A stretch of 64,000 bases of DNA from Ancylomarina sp. DW003 (lineage in GTDB: Bacteria; Bacteroidota; Bacteroidia; Bacteroidales; Marinifilaceae): NCBI RefSeq assembly GCF_029029505.1, contig NZ_JAKJSD010000001.1, positions 62,001 through 126,000 of the forward strand, read 5' to 3'. The notes under the pieces were generated by a model, which had not been told where the DNA came from, made no database searches, and was given only the letters and a program-made list of their open reading frames with translations. The position numbers and the translations under genes are program-made. Below are positions 8,179 to 17,300 of the stretch, one piece after another; within the stretch, counting starts at the first letter, position 1; the number at the start of each line of letters is the position of its first letter.

Positions 8179-10251
8179 ATGTATAGAAAATTGCTAACAA
8201 CAATTTTTGTTGCCATTATACTCACATTCGCAAGTTCTAATGTTTTTGCCCAAAACAGAGACTTGGAGAAAGGACAGCGCTTTTTTACGAAGAAGGAATA
8301 CAAGCTTGCTATCCCTTACTTAAAAAGATATTCCCAAAACCATAAAGATTTATCAGCAAGAAGAGATTTGTTTCGATGCTATGTAGAAACCAGGCAAAAT
8401 AATGAAGCTCTTAATCTTGCCAAGCAAATGGTTCAGAACCCAAATGCAGAAGCAATCGATTTTCTAAACTACGCCAAACTACTAAAAAAATTAAGTCGAT
8501 ATGACGAATCGGAAGAGTGGTACACTAAATACAGTAAACTAAATCCTAAGGATAAAATTGCATTGCAGCATATTCAAGCTTTTAAGCTAAAAAAAGAAAT
8601 CGTTGATGACACCTTATATTTCGCTAGATCAATCAATATAAATACAGATCGTACGGATTATGCAACCTCTCTTCATAAAGGAGGTCTTATTTTAGTTTCC
8701 GGTCGACAGAATAAGTATTCAAAACAAATTAGTAGAGAAAATAAGGATCACTATTTCAACCTTTACATTACAAAAAAACTTGGATCAAAATATTCTACCC
8801 CAAAATTATTATCTAAAGATTTAAGTACTAAATATCACGAAGGTTCAGCTTCATTTTCTGCAAATGAGCAATTCATATATTTCTCTAGAAATAAAGGAAT
8901 CGTAGATTTAAATGGTCAATCTCAATTAAACATTTATATGTCTCGATTTAACAAAGGGAAATGGGATAAACCCGAATTGTTTAAATATGCAGCAGATGAT
9001 TATTCAACCGGACATCCATCAATATCAAAAGATGGACGCTTGTTATTTTTCATCTCGAATATGCCGGGCGGCTACGGTGGAACTGACATTTACTATTGCC
9101 GCAAACAGGGTTTTTCATGGGGACCACCAATTAACCTAGGCCCAAGTATTAACACTTCGGGTGACGAAATGTTCCCCTACATTAGTGATGATCATTACCT
9201 CTATTTTGCATCTAGTGGACATATTGGCTTTGGTGGTTTAGATATCTTCAAATCCACATTCGAACAGAATCATTGGAATTATCCGGTAAATATTGGTTTC
9301 CCATTTAATTCTGAAAAAGATGATTTTGCTTATTTATATGATGACAAAAATAAAATAGGCTATTTCTCATCTAATAGAAATGGCAATGATGATATTTACG
9401 AATTCGAAACGAATATTAAAAAACTCAAAAATTTAAAAGGGAAAATTTCGAAACTTAGACCCAACCATCCAATTGACAGTGTAAGTGTATTCTTGGTTGA
9501 CAAAAATATTATTCTGGATAAAACCTATACTGATGCTTCTGGAAACTTCAACTTTAATATTTTCAAAGACAAAAAATACAGTCTTATAATTCAAAAACAA
9601 GGTTTCAAAACTAAACGTGTTTTATATTTTCCTAACAACCTAGCCAAAGGACGAAGTATTAAGATCAGGCTTGAAGAGTCGCCATGGGCACAATTGAAAG
9701 CTTTTGTTAAGAATCAATTCTCATCGAAGCCAATAAAAAATGCGAAAGTTGAAATTGTGAATAAGACTTATAATATGTCGACAAGCCGCAGTACCGATGC
9801 TAATGGTAACTTCTCGATTGACGTAGATACCGGAAATTACTACGACATAATTGTATCAAAACCTGGCTATTTCACAACGGTTCTCAATAATTACATGCAT
9901 GATGATATCCAATCTGTTGATTTAATAAAAACAAAGGGAAATCAAACAGTCGAAATACAAACCTCTACTTTCCCAAATCAAGGTTGGTTATTAACAGAGG
10001 TTAATAAAGGTGAGTTGAATAATGTGATTGAAATATTAAATAACAATCCTGATATCCTTATCGAAGTTAGAGCAAGTACAAAAGTTGATAATGGATCTAA
10101 GAAAAACAAAGTCTTGTGTTTGAAAAGAGCAACTGAGGCAATGAATTACATGATTACCAAAGGAATTCCAGCTAACAGAATAAGAGTAAAAGCAATTGGC
10201 TTTAATACAAGAAGTGCTTCTATTGTCGTTAAATTGGTAGAATCCTTTTAA
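8179..10251 (+). CDS. PorE-like TPR/PD40/OmpA-family protein
   Basis: A 690-residue exported protein with a signal peptide to about residue 24 (SNVFAQ). Residues 27-150 form TPR-like helices. About 150-415 hold four PD40/WD-like blades, ending in YFSRN, FFISN, YFASSG and YFSSNRNG. About 420-580 hold two carboxypeptidase-regulatory-like beta domains (TDASGNFNF and TDANGNFSI). Residues 600-690 form an OmpA-C-like domain. This is the domain order of PorE, the T9SS protein that anchors the complex to peptidoglycan. The OmpA-like part is degenerate: the Asp of the usual TD motif is Lys (STKVDNG), although the Arg of the later KRA motif is kept. Peptidoglycan binding is therefore doubtful. It follows PorP/SprF by 93 bases. 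Confidence 0.87.
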   Translation: MYRKLLTTIFVAIILTFASSNVFAQNRDLEKGQRFFTKKEYKLAIPYLKRYSQNHKDLSARRDLFRCYVETRQNNEALNLAKQMVQNPNAEAIDFLNYAKLLKKLSRYDESEEWYTKYSKLNPKDKIALQHIQAFKLKKEIVDDTLYFARSININTDRTDYATSLHKGGLILVSGRQNKYSKQISRENKDHYFNLYITKKLGSKYSTPKLLSKDLSTKYHEGSASFSANEQFIYFSRNKGIVDLNGQSQLNIYMSRFNKGKWDKPELFKYAADDYSTGHPSISKDGRLLFFISNMPGGYGGTDIYYCRKQGFSWGPPINLGPSINTSGDEMFPYISDDHYLYFASSGHIGFGGLDIFKSTFEQNHWNYPVNIGFPFNSEKDDFAYLYDDKNKIGYFSSNRNGNDDIYEFETNIKKLKNLKGKISKLRPNHPIDSVSVFLVDKNIILDKTYTDASGNFNFNIFKDKKYSLIIQKQGFKTKRVLYFPNNLAKGRSIKIRLEESPWAQLKAFVKNQFSSKPIKNAKVEIVNKTYNMSTSRSTDANGNFSIDVDTGNYYDIIVSKPGYFTTVLNNYMHDDIQSVDLIKTKGNQTVEIQTSTFPNQGWLLTEVNKGELNNVIEILNNNPDILIEVRASTKVDNGSKKNKVLCLKRATEAMNYMITKGIPANRIRVKAIGFNTRSASIVVKLVESF

Positions 10252-10294
10252 ATCGTCTTCACATTTTAAAGCTTACACAATTACAACGTAAATT

Positions 10295-10891
10295 ATGACC
10301 ACATTTATTATAGCAATCACAGCTCTTATATCAATTACGGCTTTCAACAAAACAGAGTTACTATACCGATATCAGTTTAATGCCTATCAAATCCTGAAGC
10401 GAGAACAATGGTATCGTATTCTTACCCATGGCTTCCTTCATGCCAATTGGAATCACCTTATAGTAAATATGATTGTATTATATTTCTTTGGTAGTGCTCT
10501 CGAAAACTATTTCAATTACTATTTGGGCTCAAGTACTTTCTATTTTATCGCCCTTTATATTTCCAGCATTGTTTTCTCAAGCCTATATGATTTAAAAAAA
10601 TACGCCAACGATTATAATTACAATGCCCTAGGAGCATCCGGGGCAACGTCTGCTATTGTATTCGCAACGATCTTTTTCGATCCTTGGCAATTACTATATT
10701 TCTTCTTTGTTATTCCAATCCCAGGTATTGTATTTGGTGTTTTATATCTTGCCTACTCTTACTACATGAATAAAAAGCAGATGGATAATATTGGACATAG
10801 CAGTCATTTTTATGGTGCTCTATTTGGTTTTCTATTTCCTATTCTTGTAAAACCTGAATTATTCTCTATATTTTTGCAGAAGTTATTTTAA
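10295..10891 (+). CDS. Rhomboid family intramembrane serine protease
   Basis: A 198-residue polytopic membrane protein of about six helices. Catalytic features are visible: HLIVNMIVLYFFG (the HxxxN motif, near residue 54), GASGATSA with the nucleophile Ser near 114, and a His in SHFYGALFG near 171 completing the Ser-His dyad. The WYRILTHGFLHANW loop before the HxxxN motif is also typical. Substrate unknown. It lies 43 bases after the PorE-like gene and 9 bases before the phosphatase gene. Confidence 0.93.
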   Translation: MTTFIIAITALISITAFNKTELLYRYQFNAYQILKREQWYRILTHGFLHANWNHLIVNMIVLYFFGSALENYFNYYLGSSTFYFIALYISSIVFSSLYDLKKYANDYNYNALGASGATSAIVFATIFFDPWQLLYFFFVIPIPGIVFGVLYLAYSYYMNKKQMDNIGHSSHFYGALFGFLFPILVKPELFSIFLQKLF

Positions 10892-10900
10892 ACTTTCAGT

Positions 10901-11398
10901 ATGCAAAAAGCTATTTTTCTTGATCGCGATGGTGTTATAAATTCCGACGTAGGACATTATTATATCTACAAGGTAGAAGATTTTATAATCAATAAGGGAA
11001 TCGTTAATTCTCTTAAGCGATTTCAGGAATCAGGGTACATACTCTTTGTAATCAGCAATCAAGGAGGCGTTGCAAAAGGTATTTATTCTTGTGAAGATGT
11101 AGATAAAATTCACGCCTATCTTGAAAGTGAACTAAAAGAAAGCAAAGTCTTTTTGCAAGAGATATACTACTGTCCACATCATGATAGTGTTGCTAGCTGT
11201 GAATGTAGAAAACCAAGCCCATATATGATCAATCAGGCTATTGACAAATACGATATAGATATTAATAGATCGTATATGATTGGAGATAGTAAACGTGATA
11301 TTGAAGCCGCAGAAGCTGCAGGAGTTAAAGGAATAAAAATTGAAGCAAACGAAGATATTTCTATTTATTGTGACAAAATTCTAAAGGGAGAAATCTAG
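10901..11398 (+). CDS. gmhB: HAD phosphatase, GmhB/HisB-N type
   Basis: A 165-residue cytosolic phosphatase of the HAD superfamily. The nucleophile motif FLDRDGVIN is at residue 6, ISNQGGVAKG near 49 and the zinc-binding loop CPHHDSVASCECRKPSP near 90; the last motif is MIGDSKRDIEAAEAAG. This layout belongs to D-glycero-D-manno-heptose 1,7-bisphosphate 7-phosphatase, which acts in LPS heptose precursor synthesis. The zinc loop is shared with the HisB phosphatase domain, so histidinol phosphatase is the alternative. No other heptose or his genes are adjacent. Its stop is 2 bases before the next start, so translation may be coupled. Confidence 0.82.
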   Translation: MQKAIFLDRDGVINSDVGHYYIYKVEDFIINKGIVNSLKRFQESGYILFVISNQGGVAKGIYSCEDVDKIHAYLESELKESKVFLQEIYYCPHHDSVASCECRKPSPYMINQAIDKYDIDINRSYMIGDSKRDIEAAEAAGVKGIKIEANEDISIYCDKILKGEI

Positions 11399-11400
11399 TT

Positions 11401-12255
11401 ATGAACTCATATCAACTTTGTTATAACGGTGAATTTTATGCTACCGATACCGCTTTGTTCTCAGCTGATAACAGAGCTTTTCGTTATGGAGATTCTTTAT
11501 TTGAAACCATACATTGCAATGGAACACAAATTCAGTTTTTCGATGAGCATATTGAAAGGCTACAACTAGGAATGACTAAATTACAAATGGAAATTCCTGA
11601 GAATTTTGCTTCAACAATCGGACAAAATATTAAAAGTCTCATTACCAAAAACAAGTCTTTTCTCGGAACTCGGATTCGTTTAAGTGTATTTCGTAATCCT
11701 GGAGGCTTGTACACTCCTAATACCAATCAGATTTCGTACATTATTGAAAGCTCAAAATTAGAATCACCACACTATTTCTTGAATAAAAAAGGTTTAAAAA
11801 TTGGCCTTTTTGACACTTACAAAAAAGCCTCAAATTCACTTTCTGGATTTAAGACAGGCAACTCTCTTCCTTTTATTTTAGCGGGCTTGTATAAAAATGA
11901 AAATAAATGGGATGACTGTTTACTTTTGAATGAAAGACAAAATTTGGTAGAAGGTATTAGCTCAAACCTGTTCGTCGTAAAAGATCGCGTTTTATTTACC
12001 CCTTCCCTTGAGAGTGGATCTGTAAATGGAATAATGAGAGAACAGATAATTCAAATTGCTTTAAATTTAGGAATTACGGTATACGATGATTGCATTATAA
12101 AACCTGAACAATTAAAAGATGCTGACGAGATTTTCTTAAGCAATGCAATTGTAGGAATAAGATGGGTTGTAGCCTTCGAAGAAAGACGCTATTTTAATCG
12201 AAGTGCAAAGATTCTAATTGAAGAATTAAATAAAAAAGCATTTCCAGAAAGATAG
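11401..12255 (+). CDS. Class IV PLP-dependent aminotransferase
   Basis: A 284-residue fold-type IV enzyme, either branched-chain aminotransferase-like or 4-amino-4-deoxychorismate lyase-like. Marks are FRYGDSLFETI near residue 28, the PLP lysine in GFKTGNSLPFILAG near 157, LVEGISSNLF near 183 (cofactor phosphate contacts) and SGSVNGIMREQ near 207. Sequence alone does not separate the lyase (PabC, folate) from a D- or branched-chain aminotransferase, so no gene symbol is given. It begins 2 bases after the phosphatase gene and converges on yqgE with only 9 bases between the stops. Confidence 0.85.
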   Translation: MNSYQLCYNGEFYATDTALFSADNRAFRYGDSLFETIHCNGTQIQFFDEHIERLQLGMTKLQMEIPENFASTIGQNIKSLITKNKSFLGTRIRLSVFRNPGGLYTPNTNQISYIIESSKLESPHYFLNKKGLKIGLFDTYKKASNSLSGFKTGNSLPFILAGLYKNENKWDDCLLLNERQNLVEGISSNLFVVKDRVLFTPSLESGSVNGIMREQIIQIALNLGITVYDDCIIKPEQLKDADEIFLSNAIVGIRWVVAFEERRYFNRSAKILIEELNKKAFPER

Positions 12256-12264
12256 AACTAGTTT

Positions 12265-12861
12265 CTAGTTTAAATTCTGATCTTTTGGAAAGTTAGCCCA
12301 AACCTTAAAATTCCCACCTAACTTACTTAAGGATTCTTTCCATATATCTGTATTATCTACAGACATGATTTGTTCTAAATCAATAGAACTCACCAGCCAT
12401 GAATTTTCTTTTATCTCATCTTCAAGCTGTCCTGCACTCCACCCGGAATAACCTGCAAAAAAACGAACCTGATGAACTTCTATTTTTTTTAAGCTGATTA
12501 ACTCCTTCAGAATTGCAAAATCTCCTCCCCAATACAAATTATCAGTAACTTGAAAAGAATTTGGTATAAGCTCAGGAACAGTATGCAAATAGTAGATTTG
12601 ATTGTTTTGAACAGGTCCACCAATAAATACCTCACTTGGGAATTCATCCAACTCAGTAAGCACCTCATTAACATTCAGATTAACTGGTTTATTCAATACA
12701 AAACCTACCGCTCCTTCATCCGAGAATTCAGTCAATAGAACTACCGATCGACTAAAATATCGACCTTCCAAAAATGGTTCAGAAATTAAAACTCTCCCCT
12801 TCTTTGGTTCAATATCATTCGATTCAAAACGAAATATGTCATAAGATTCATCCACAGTCAC
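12265..12861 (-). CDS. YqgE/AlgH family protein
   Basis: A 198-residue protein of the UPF0301 family. It begins with KKGRVLISEPFLEGRYFSRS, followed by VVLLTEFSDEGAVGFVLNKP, both near the N-terminus, then FIGGPVQNNQIYYLH and FFAGYSGWSAGQLEDEI, all conserved blocks of the family. The biochemical function is not established. The start used is a GTG at 12861. No ATG lies upstream of the conserved block, so a non-ATG start is needed. It is a single gene on the minus strand between two plus-strand units. Confidence 0.92.
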   Translation of the reverse strand: MTVDESYDIFRFESNDIEPKKGRVLISEPFLEGRYFSRSVVLLTEFSDEGAVGFVLNKPVNLNVNEVLTELDEFPSEVFIGGPVQNNQIYYLHTVPELIPNSFQVTDNLYWGGDFAILKELISLKKIEVHQVRFFAGYSGWSAGQLEDEIKENSWLVSSIDLEQIMSVDNTDIWKESLSKLGGNFKVWANFPKDQNLN

Positions 12862-13081
12862 TCAATTATTATAAGGTCAAAATAAGCAAATTCAACTAAG
12901 ATTAAAAATGATCTGAATTATAAATTCAAATCAAAAGTTTAAATGTATTATTATCACCTATTTTATAACAAATCATATAAATATTTCTGTGCTTTTTTTA
13001 TTTGAAGATTAACAAAATAGAATAAATATTTTGACTGGAATTATCTATATTTAGGGAACCTAACCCAAACGAATACCCCAT

Positions 13082-15010
13082 ATGATTCAGTCAATAAGAA
13101 AGCTTCTACTTCCTCTTTTAATCCTAAATTTTGCTGTTAGTTTTAACTCACATGCTGAGGAGGAAAAACCTTTTTCAGTCGAATTTCCGTCAATTATTGT
13201 TACAAAAGTCAACCACACCATAACAATAACACCTAATACTACTTTGTTAAAGCAAATTCAAACGGATTCTACCGAAATTTATATAAATGGTACAAATACA
13301 ACTTATAAGATAGAAGGTCAAAATCTTAAATTTGATTATAAATTCACAAAAAAGGAATCAGTTCAGATACAGATAAAAGAACATGCTATATCAGAAGAAG
13401 TAAATCCAATTCCGCTTTGGTTATCTATTCTTCCTCCCCTCATCGCAATTCTAATGGCACTTCTTTTTAAAGAAGTCTTATCTGCACTCTTTATAGGCTT
13501 ATTCACAGGAACACTAATTATCTATTCGTACAAAGGAGCTTCGATCTTTATCGCTTTCTTTCAAGCTATCTTTGCCATTTCCGATACTTATATTATCAAC
13601 TCTGTTCACGATACAGGACATATTTCGATCATTGTTTTCTCCATGTTGATTGGTGCCATGGTAACACTTATTTCCAAAAATGGAGGCATGCAGGGCATTG
13701 TCAATATTCTTTCTAGATTCGCCAATACGGCTAAATCCGGCCAATTAGTAACTTGGTTTTTAGGCGTGCTTATTTTCTTTGATGACTATGCTAACACTTT
13801 GGTTGTAGGAAACACGATGCGTCCTGTAACAGATAAGCTTAAAGTCTCTAGAGAAAAATTAGCCTATATTGTCGACTCGACTGCTGCACCTGTTGCTTCT
13901 GTTGCAATGATTACGACTTGGATAGGTATCGAATTGAGTTATATACAATCAGCAACCGTTCAAATTGGTGTTGAAGAAAGTCCTTACAGTATTTTCCTTA
14001 ACTCTTTACCAAGTCGATTTTATCCTTTCTTTATGCTGGCTTTTATGCTTTTTATTATTTACAAAGGAAGAGATTTTGGGCCTATGCTTAAAGCCGAGAA
14101 AACAGCTCGGAATTCTACAATTGATGATACGAATAAAGCTGTCGAAAAAAATGAGAATGAATTGGAAATGGCTGCACACATTACCCCCAAATGGTATAAT
14201 GCTGCAATCCCAATTCTGATCGTGATATTAGGAACACTAGCTGGTCTAATTTATACAGGTTGGAATGCTACAGTTTGGGCTGATGAAACGATAGGTTTTA
14301 GCAAAAAACTATCACATGTGATTGGAGCCTCAGATTCCTATCTGGCACTGCTTTGGTCATCTTTATCTGCTGTACTGGCTGCTGTACTTTTAACAGTAAG
14401 CCAAAAACTACTAACTCTGCACCAAATAAGCGATAGTTTGCTCAAAGGTTTTAAAACCATGCTGACTGCTATTCTAATTTTAATCCTTGCATGGGCATTA
14501 GCAGACATTACAAAAGATTTACATACAGCAGATTTTATTTCAAATATCTTGATATCAATTAACGTCGCACCCCAATTATTACCTGCATTAACCTTTATAC
14601 TATCAGCACTAATTGCCTTCTCCACAGGTTCTTCATGGGGAACTATGGCGATTCTTTATCCATTAATACTACCTGCATCTTGGTATTTAAGCCATAGTGT
14701 TGGCTTAAGTGATACTGAATCTATGCATATCTTCTACATTGTTGTTTCAGCTATTCTTGCAGGTTCTGTTCTTGGCGATCATTGTTCCCCAATATCAGAC
14801 ACAACTATTCTAAGCTCTCTAGCTAGTTCATGTAATCATATTGAACATGTACGCACACAAATGCCTTATGCACTTTCGGTAGGTGCTGTATCCATCTTTA
14901 TCGGACTTATTCCGGCTGCGTATGGTGTATCGGGTTGGATCATATTCCCTGCAGGGATTATCAGTCTTTATTCAATTGTTCACTTCTTTGGTAAAAAAAT
15001 TGAGAATTAA
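13082..15010 (+). CDS. nhaC: NhaC-family Na+/H+ antiporter with extra exported N-terminal domain
   Basis: A 642-residue membrane protein. From about residue 115 to the end it is a polytopic NhaC-type antiporter, with LGVLIFFDDYANTLVVG near residue 226, GSSWGTMAILYP near 516 and AGSVLGDHCSPISDTT near 560. Family members are normally about 450-520 residues and start directly with membrane helices. Here a signal-peptide-like start (residues 1-25, SFNSHAEE) and about 90 polar, beta-rich residues precede the first transporter helix, so an extracytoplasmic N-terminal domain is predicted. The gene stands alone and converges with pruA across a terminator. Confidence 0.88.
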   Translation: MIQSIRKLLLPLLILNFAVSFNSHAEEEKPFSVEFPSIIVTKVNHTITITPNTTLLKQIQTDSTEIYINGTNTTYKIEGQNLKFDYKFTKKESVQIQIKEHAISEEVNPIPLWLSILPPLIAILMALLFKEVLSALFIGLFTGTLIIYSYKGASIFIAFFQAIFAISDTYIINSVHDTGHISIIVFSMLIGAMVTLISKNGGMQGIVNILSRFANTAKSGQLVTWFLGVLIFFDDYANTLVVGNTMRPVTDKLKVSREKLAYIVDSTAAPVASVAMITTWIGIELSYIQSATVQIGVEESPYSIFLNSLPSRFYPFFMLAFMLFIIYKGRDFGPMLKAEKTARNSTIDDTNKAVEKNENELEMAAHITPKWYNAAIPILIVILGTLAGLIYTGWNATVWADETIGFSKKLSHVIGASDSYLALLWSSLSAVLAAVLLTVSQKLLTLHQISDSLLKGFKTMLTAILILILAWALADITKDLHTADFISNILISINVAPQLLPALTFILSALIAFSTGSSWGTMAILYPLILPASWYLSHSVGLSDTESMHIFYIVVSAILAGSVLGDHCSPISDTTILSSLASSCNHIEHVRTQMPYALSVGAVSIFIGLIPAAYGVSGWIIFPAGIISLYSIVHFFGKKIEN

Positions 15011-15147
15011 ATGATTTGTTGATTTGAAAATTAGGTGATATACAACCTGCTAGGTTAAATTTGCAAAACCTCGTATGTTTACGAATGAAAAGATTAAATA
15101 TATCTTTTTTACATTTATGAGATAACAATAAGAACAGAATCAGATAA

Positions 15148-15184
15148 AAAAACGATCGAAGCAGAAGCTCCGATCGTTTTTAAT
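15148..15184. terminator. Shared terminator between nhaC and pruA
   Basis: AAAAACGATCG at 15148-15158 pairs with CGATCGTTTTT at 15171-15181, with inner AGC/GCT pairing and flanking A and T runs. It can end both converging genes. Confidence 0.85.
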
Positions 15185-15203
15185 CTAACAATTATTTTAG
15201 TTC

Positions 15204-16835
15204 CTAGTCTTCTAAGAAGTTAGGGTACATATAATCTGTAGCTGGCACAAAAGTTTCCTTAATTGTACGTGGAGAAACCCAACGTAATAGGTTAATCATA
15301 GAACCTGCTTTATCGTTAGTTCCAGAACCTCTACCACCACCGAATGGCTGCTGTCCAACAACTGCACCAGTTGGCTTGTCGTTGATATAGAAGTTACCTG
15401 CAGTATGTGTTAAACGCTTAACTAATTTCTCAATCTCGTAACGACAGTCAGCGAAAATTGCACCTGTTAGAGCGTACATTGAACCTTTATCAAGGATATC
15501 TAATGTCTCATCTACTTTGTTATCATCGTATACGTAAATAGTCAAGATAGGGCCGAATAGCTCTTCTTCCATTGTAATATAGTCATGCTTAAGAGCTCTA
15601 ATAATAGTTGGAGCAACAAAGTAACCTACAGACTTGTCGTAAGTACCACCTGCTACAATCTCAGCATCTGGAGAAGCCTTAGCCTCATCGATTGATTGAG
15701 CTAACTTATCGAAAGAAGTCTCATCAATTACAGCATTCACAAAATTTGTGAAGTCTTCAGTTCCACCCATCTTGATTTTTGCAAGATCTTCCTTAACATA
15801 TGCCATTACCTCATCATACTTGCTTGCAGGAATGAATGCACGTGAAGCAGCAGAACATTTTTGTCCTTGATACTCGAAAGCACCACGAGTAATACCTGTA
15901 GCAACTTCTTTACAACTTCCTGTTGGGTGCATAAAGATATAGTCCTTACCTCCTGTTTCACCTACGATACGTGGGTACGATTTGAACATGTGAATGTTCT
16001 CACCTATATTCTTCCAGATATCCTGAAATACACCAGTCGATCCGGTAAAGTGAATACCTGCGAAATCAGGAGAAGAGAATAATACTTCTGAAGCAGCAGG
16101 ACCTGATACATATACCAAGTTGATAACACCAGCAGGTACACCAGCTTTCTGGAATACTTCCATAAGAACCTGAGCTGAATATACAGCCGTTTTAGATGGC
16201 TTCCAAACAATACAGTTACCCATCATTGCTGGAGCTGTTGGCAAGTTACCAGCAATTGCAGTAAAGTTAAATGGAGTCAAAGCAAATACGAATCCTTCCA
16301 ATGGACGTTGCTCAACGCGATTCCAAATTCCTTTTGAAGATACAGGCTGTTGCTTGTAAATATCAGTCATATATTGTACGTTGAAACGCAAGAAGTCAGC
16401 AATCTCACAAGCAGAATCAATCTCCGCCTGGAATGCATTTTTCGACTGTCCCAACATTGTTGCAGCATTTAGTTTCTGACGGTATGGTCCGGAAATTAAC
16501 TCAGCAGCTTTCAAGAAAATAGAAGCACGATGCTCCCACCCTAGAGCCTCCCAAGCTGGTTTAGCAGCCAAAGCAGCATCAATAGCCATTTGGATATGCT
16601 TCTTCTCTCCTAAATGATAATGCCCTAATACATGCTGATGATCGTGTGGAGGTGTCATGGTAAATAATTTACCTGTACGAACCTCTTCACCACCAATATA
16701 CATAGGTACATCGATCTCTTCAGAACGCATTTTCTTAATAGTAGCTTGTAATTCTGCTCTTTCAGGAGAACCTGGAGCATAAGAAAAAATTGGCTCGTTA
16801 GTTACAGCCGGAATGTTGTATATACCTTTTGGCAT
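15204..16835 (-). CDS. pruA: L-glutamate gamma-semialdehyde (1-pyrroline-5-carboxylate) dehydrogenase
   Basis: The second enzyme of proline catabolism; it oxidises glutamate semialdehyde to glutamate with NAD+. The 543 residues are the length of the single-domain P5CDH type, not the bifunctional PutA. Aldehyde dehydrogenase marks are FVFALTPFNFTAIAGNLPTA near residue 180, FTGSTGVF near 265, GETGGKDYIF with the general-base Glu near 292, and the catalytic Cys in YQGQKCSAASRAF near 325. The C-terminal GGGRGSGTNDKAGS is also typical. No proline dehydrogenase gene is adjacent. Transcription probably starts from the TACATTTG box 50 bases upstream. Confidence 0.95.
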   Translation of the reverse strand: MPKGIYNIPAVTNEPIFSYAPGSPERAELQATIKKMRSEEIDVPMYIGGEEVRTGKLFTMTPPHDHQHVLGHYHLGEKKHIQMAIDAALAAKPAWEALGWEHRASIFLKAAELISGPYRQKLNAATMLGQSKNAFQAEIDSACEIADFLRFNVQYMTDIYKQQPVSSKGIWNRVEQRPLEGFVFALTPFNFTAIAGNLPTAPAMMGNCIVWKPSKTAVYSAQVLMEVFQKAGVPAGVINLVYVSGPAASEVLFSSPDFAGIHFTGSTGVFQDIWKNIGENIHMFKSYPRIVGETGGKDYIFMHPTGSCKEVATGITRGAFEYQGQKCSAASRAFIPASKYDEVMAYVKEDLAKIKMGGTEDFTNFVNAVIDETSFDKLAQSIDEAKASPDAEIVAGGTYDKSVGYFVAPTIIRALKHDYITMEEELFGPILTIYVYDDNKVDETLDILDKGSMYALTGAIFADCRYEIEKLVKRLTHTAGNFYINDKPTGAVVGQQPFGGGRGSGTNDKAGSMINLLRWVSPRTIKETFVPATDYMYPNFLED

Positions 16836-17300
16836 GATAATTTGGTTTAAGGGTTATTTTTTTGTCTTTTCTTTTCAATCTGAACAAATGTAAAAAATTT
16901 GATATGCGATTAATATGAGTTATGTCATGAAATTTGCTTTGATTCTAGAAGATTTTAGTCTGATATTTCATTTCAAAACTATTTTACGGGATCCTCTTTA
17001 TAATTGAAAACTCAATAAGGCTTTTTCAATTTCGGATTAGAAGTTAAATTATTTTCCTGAGAGCAAAAAATATTTTTTAGACACAAATAAATGCACTCCC
17101 CTTTTCATCTGCTAATTGCTTTATATATTAATAAGTAAATGTTAAATTTATCGAAATCTATTATTCTTTAGTTTCCACCGAAAAGAAAGCTAAATCCATC
17201 GAAAGAAGTTTACAATAAAATAGGGATTACCTTATTTTGAAAATAGATCATGAAAATCTGCGCGGAAATCAATATCTATTTTCACTAAAAACGAACTAAC
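16836..17300. other. Divergent intergenic region between pruA and the lipoprotein gene
   Basis: 465 bases of AT-rich DNA separating divergent genes. Apart from the pruA -7 box I see no ORF with coding character, no tRNA, no riboswitch-like conserved core and no long repeat. It presumably holds the promoters of both units. Confidence 0.5.
16885..16892 (-). promoter_or_regulatory. Candidate -7 box of pruA
   Basis: On the minus strand the bases read TACATTTG, matching the Bacteroidota -7 consensus TAnnTTTG, 50 bases before the pruA start. I see no clean TTG -33 box at the right distance, so only the -7 element is supported. Confidence 0.45.
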
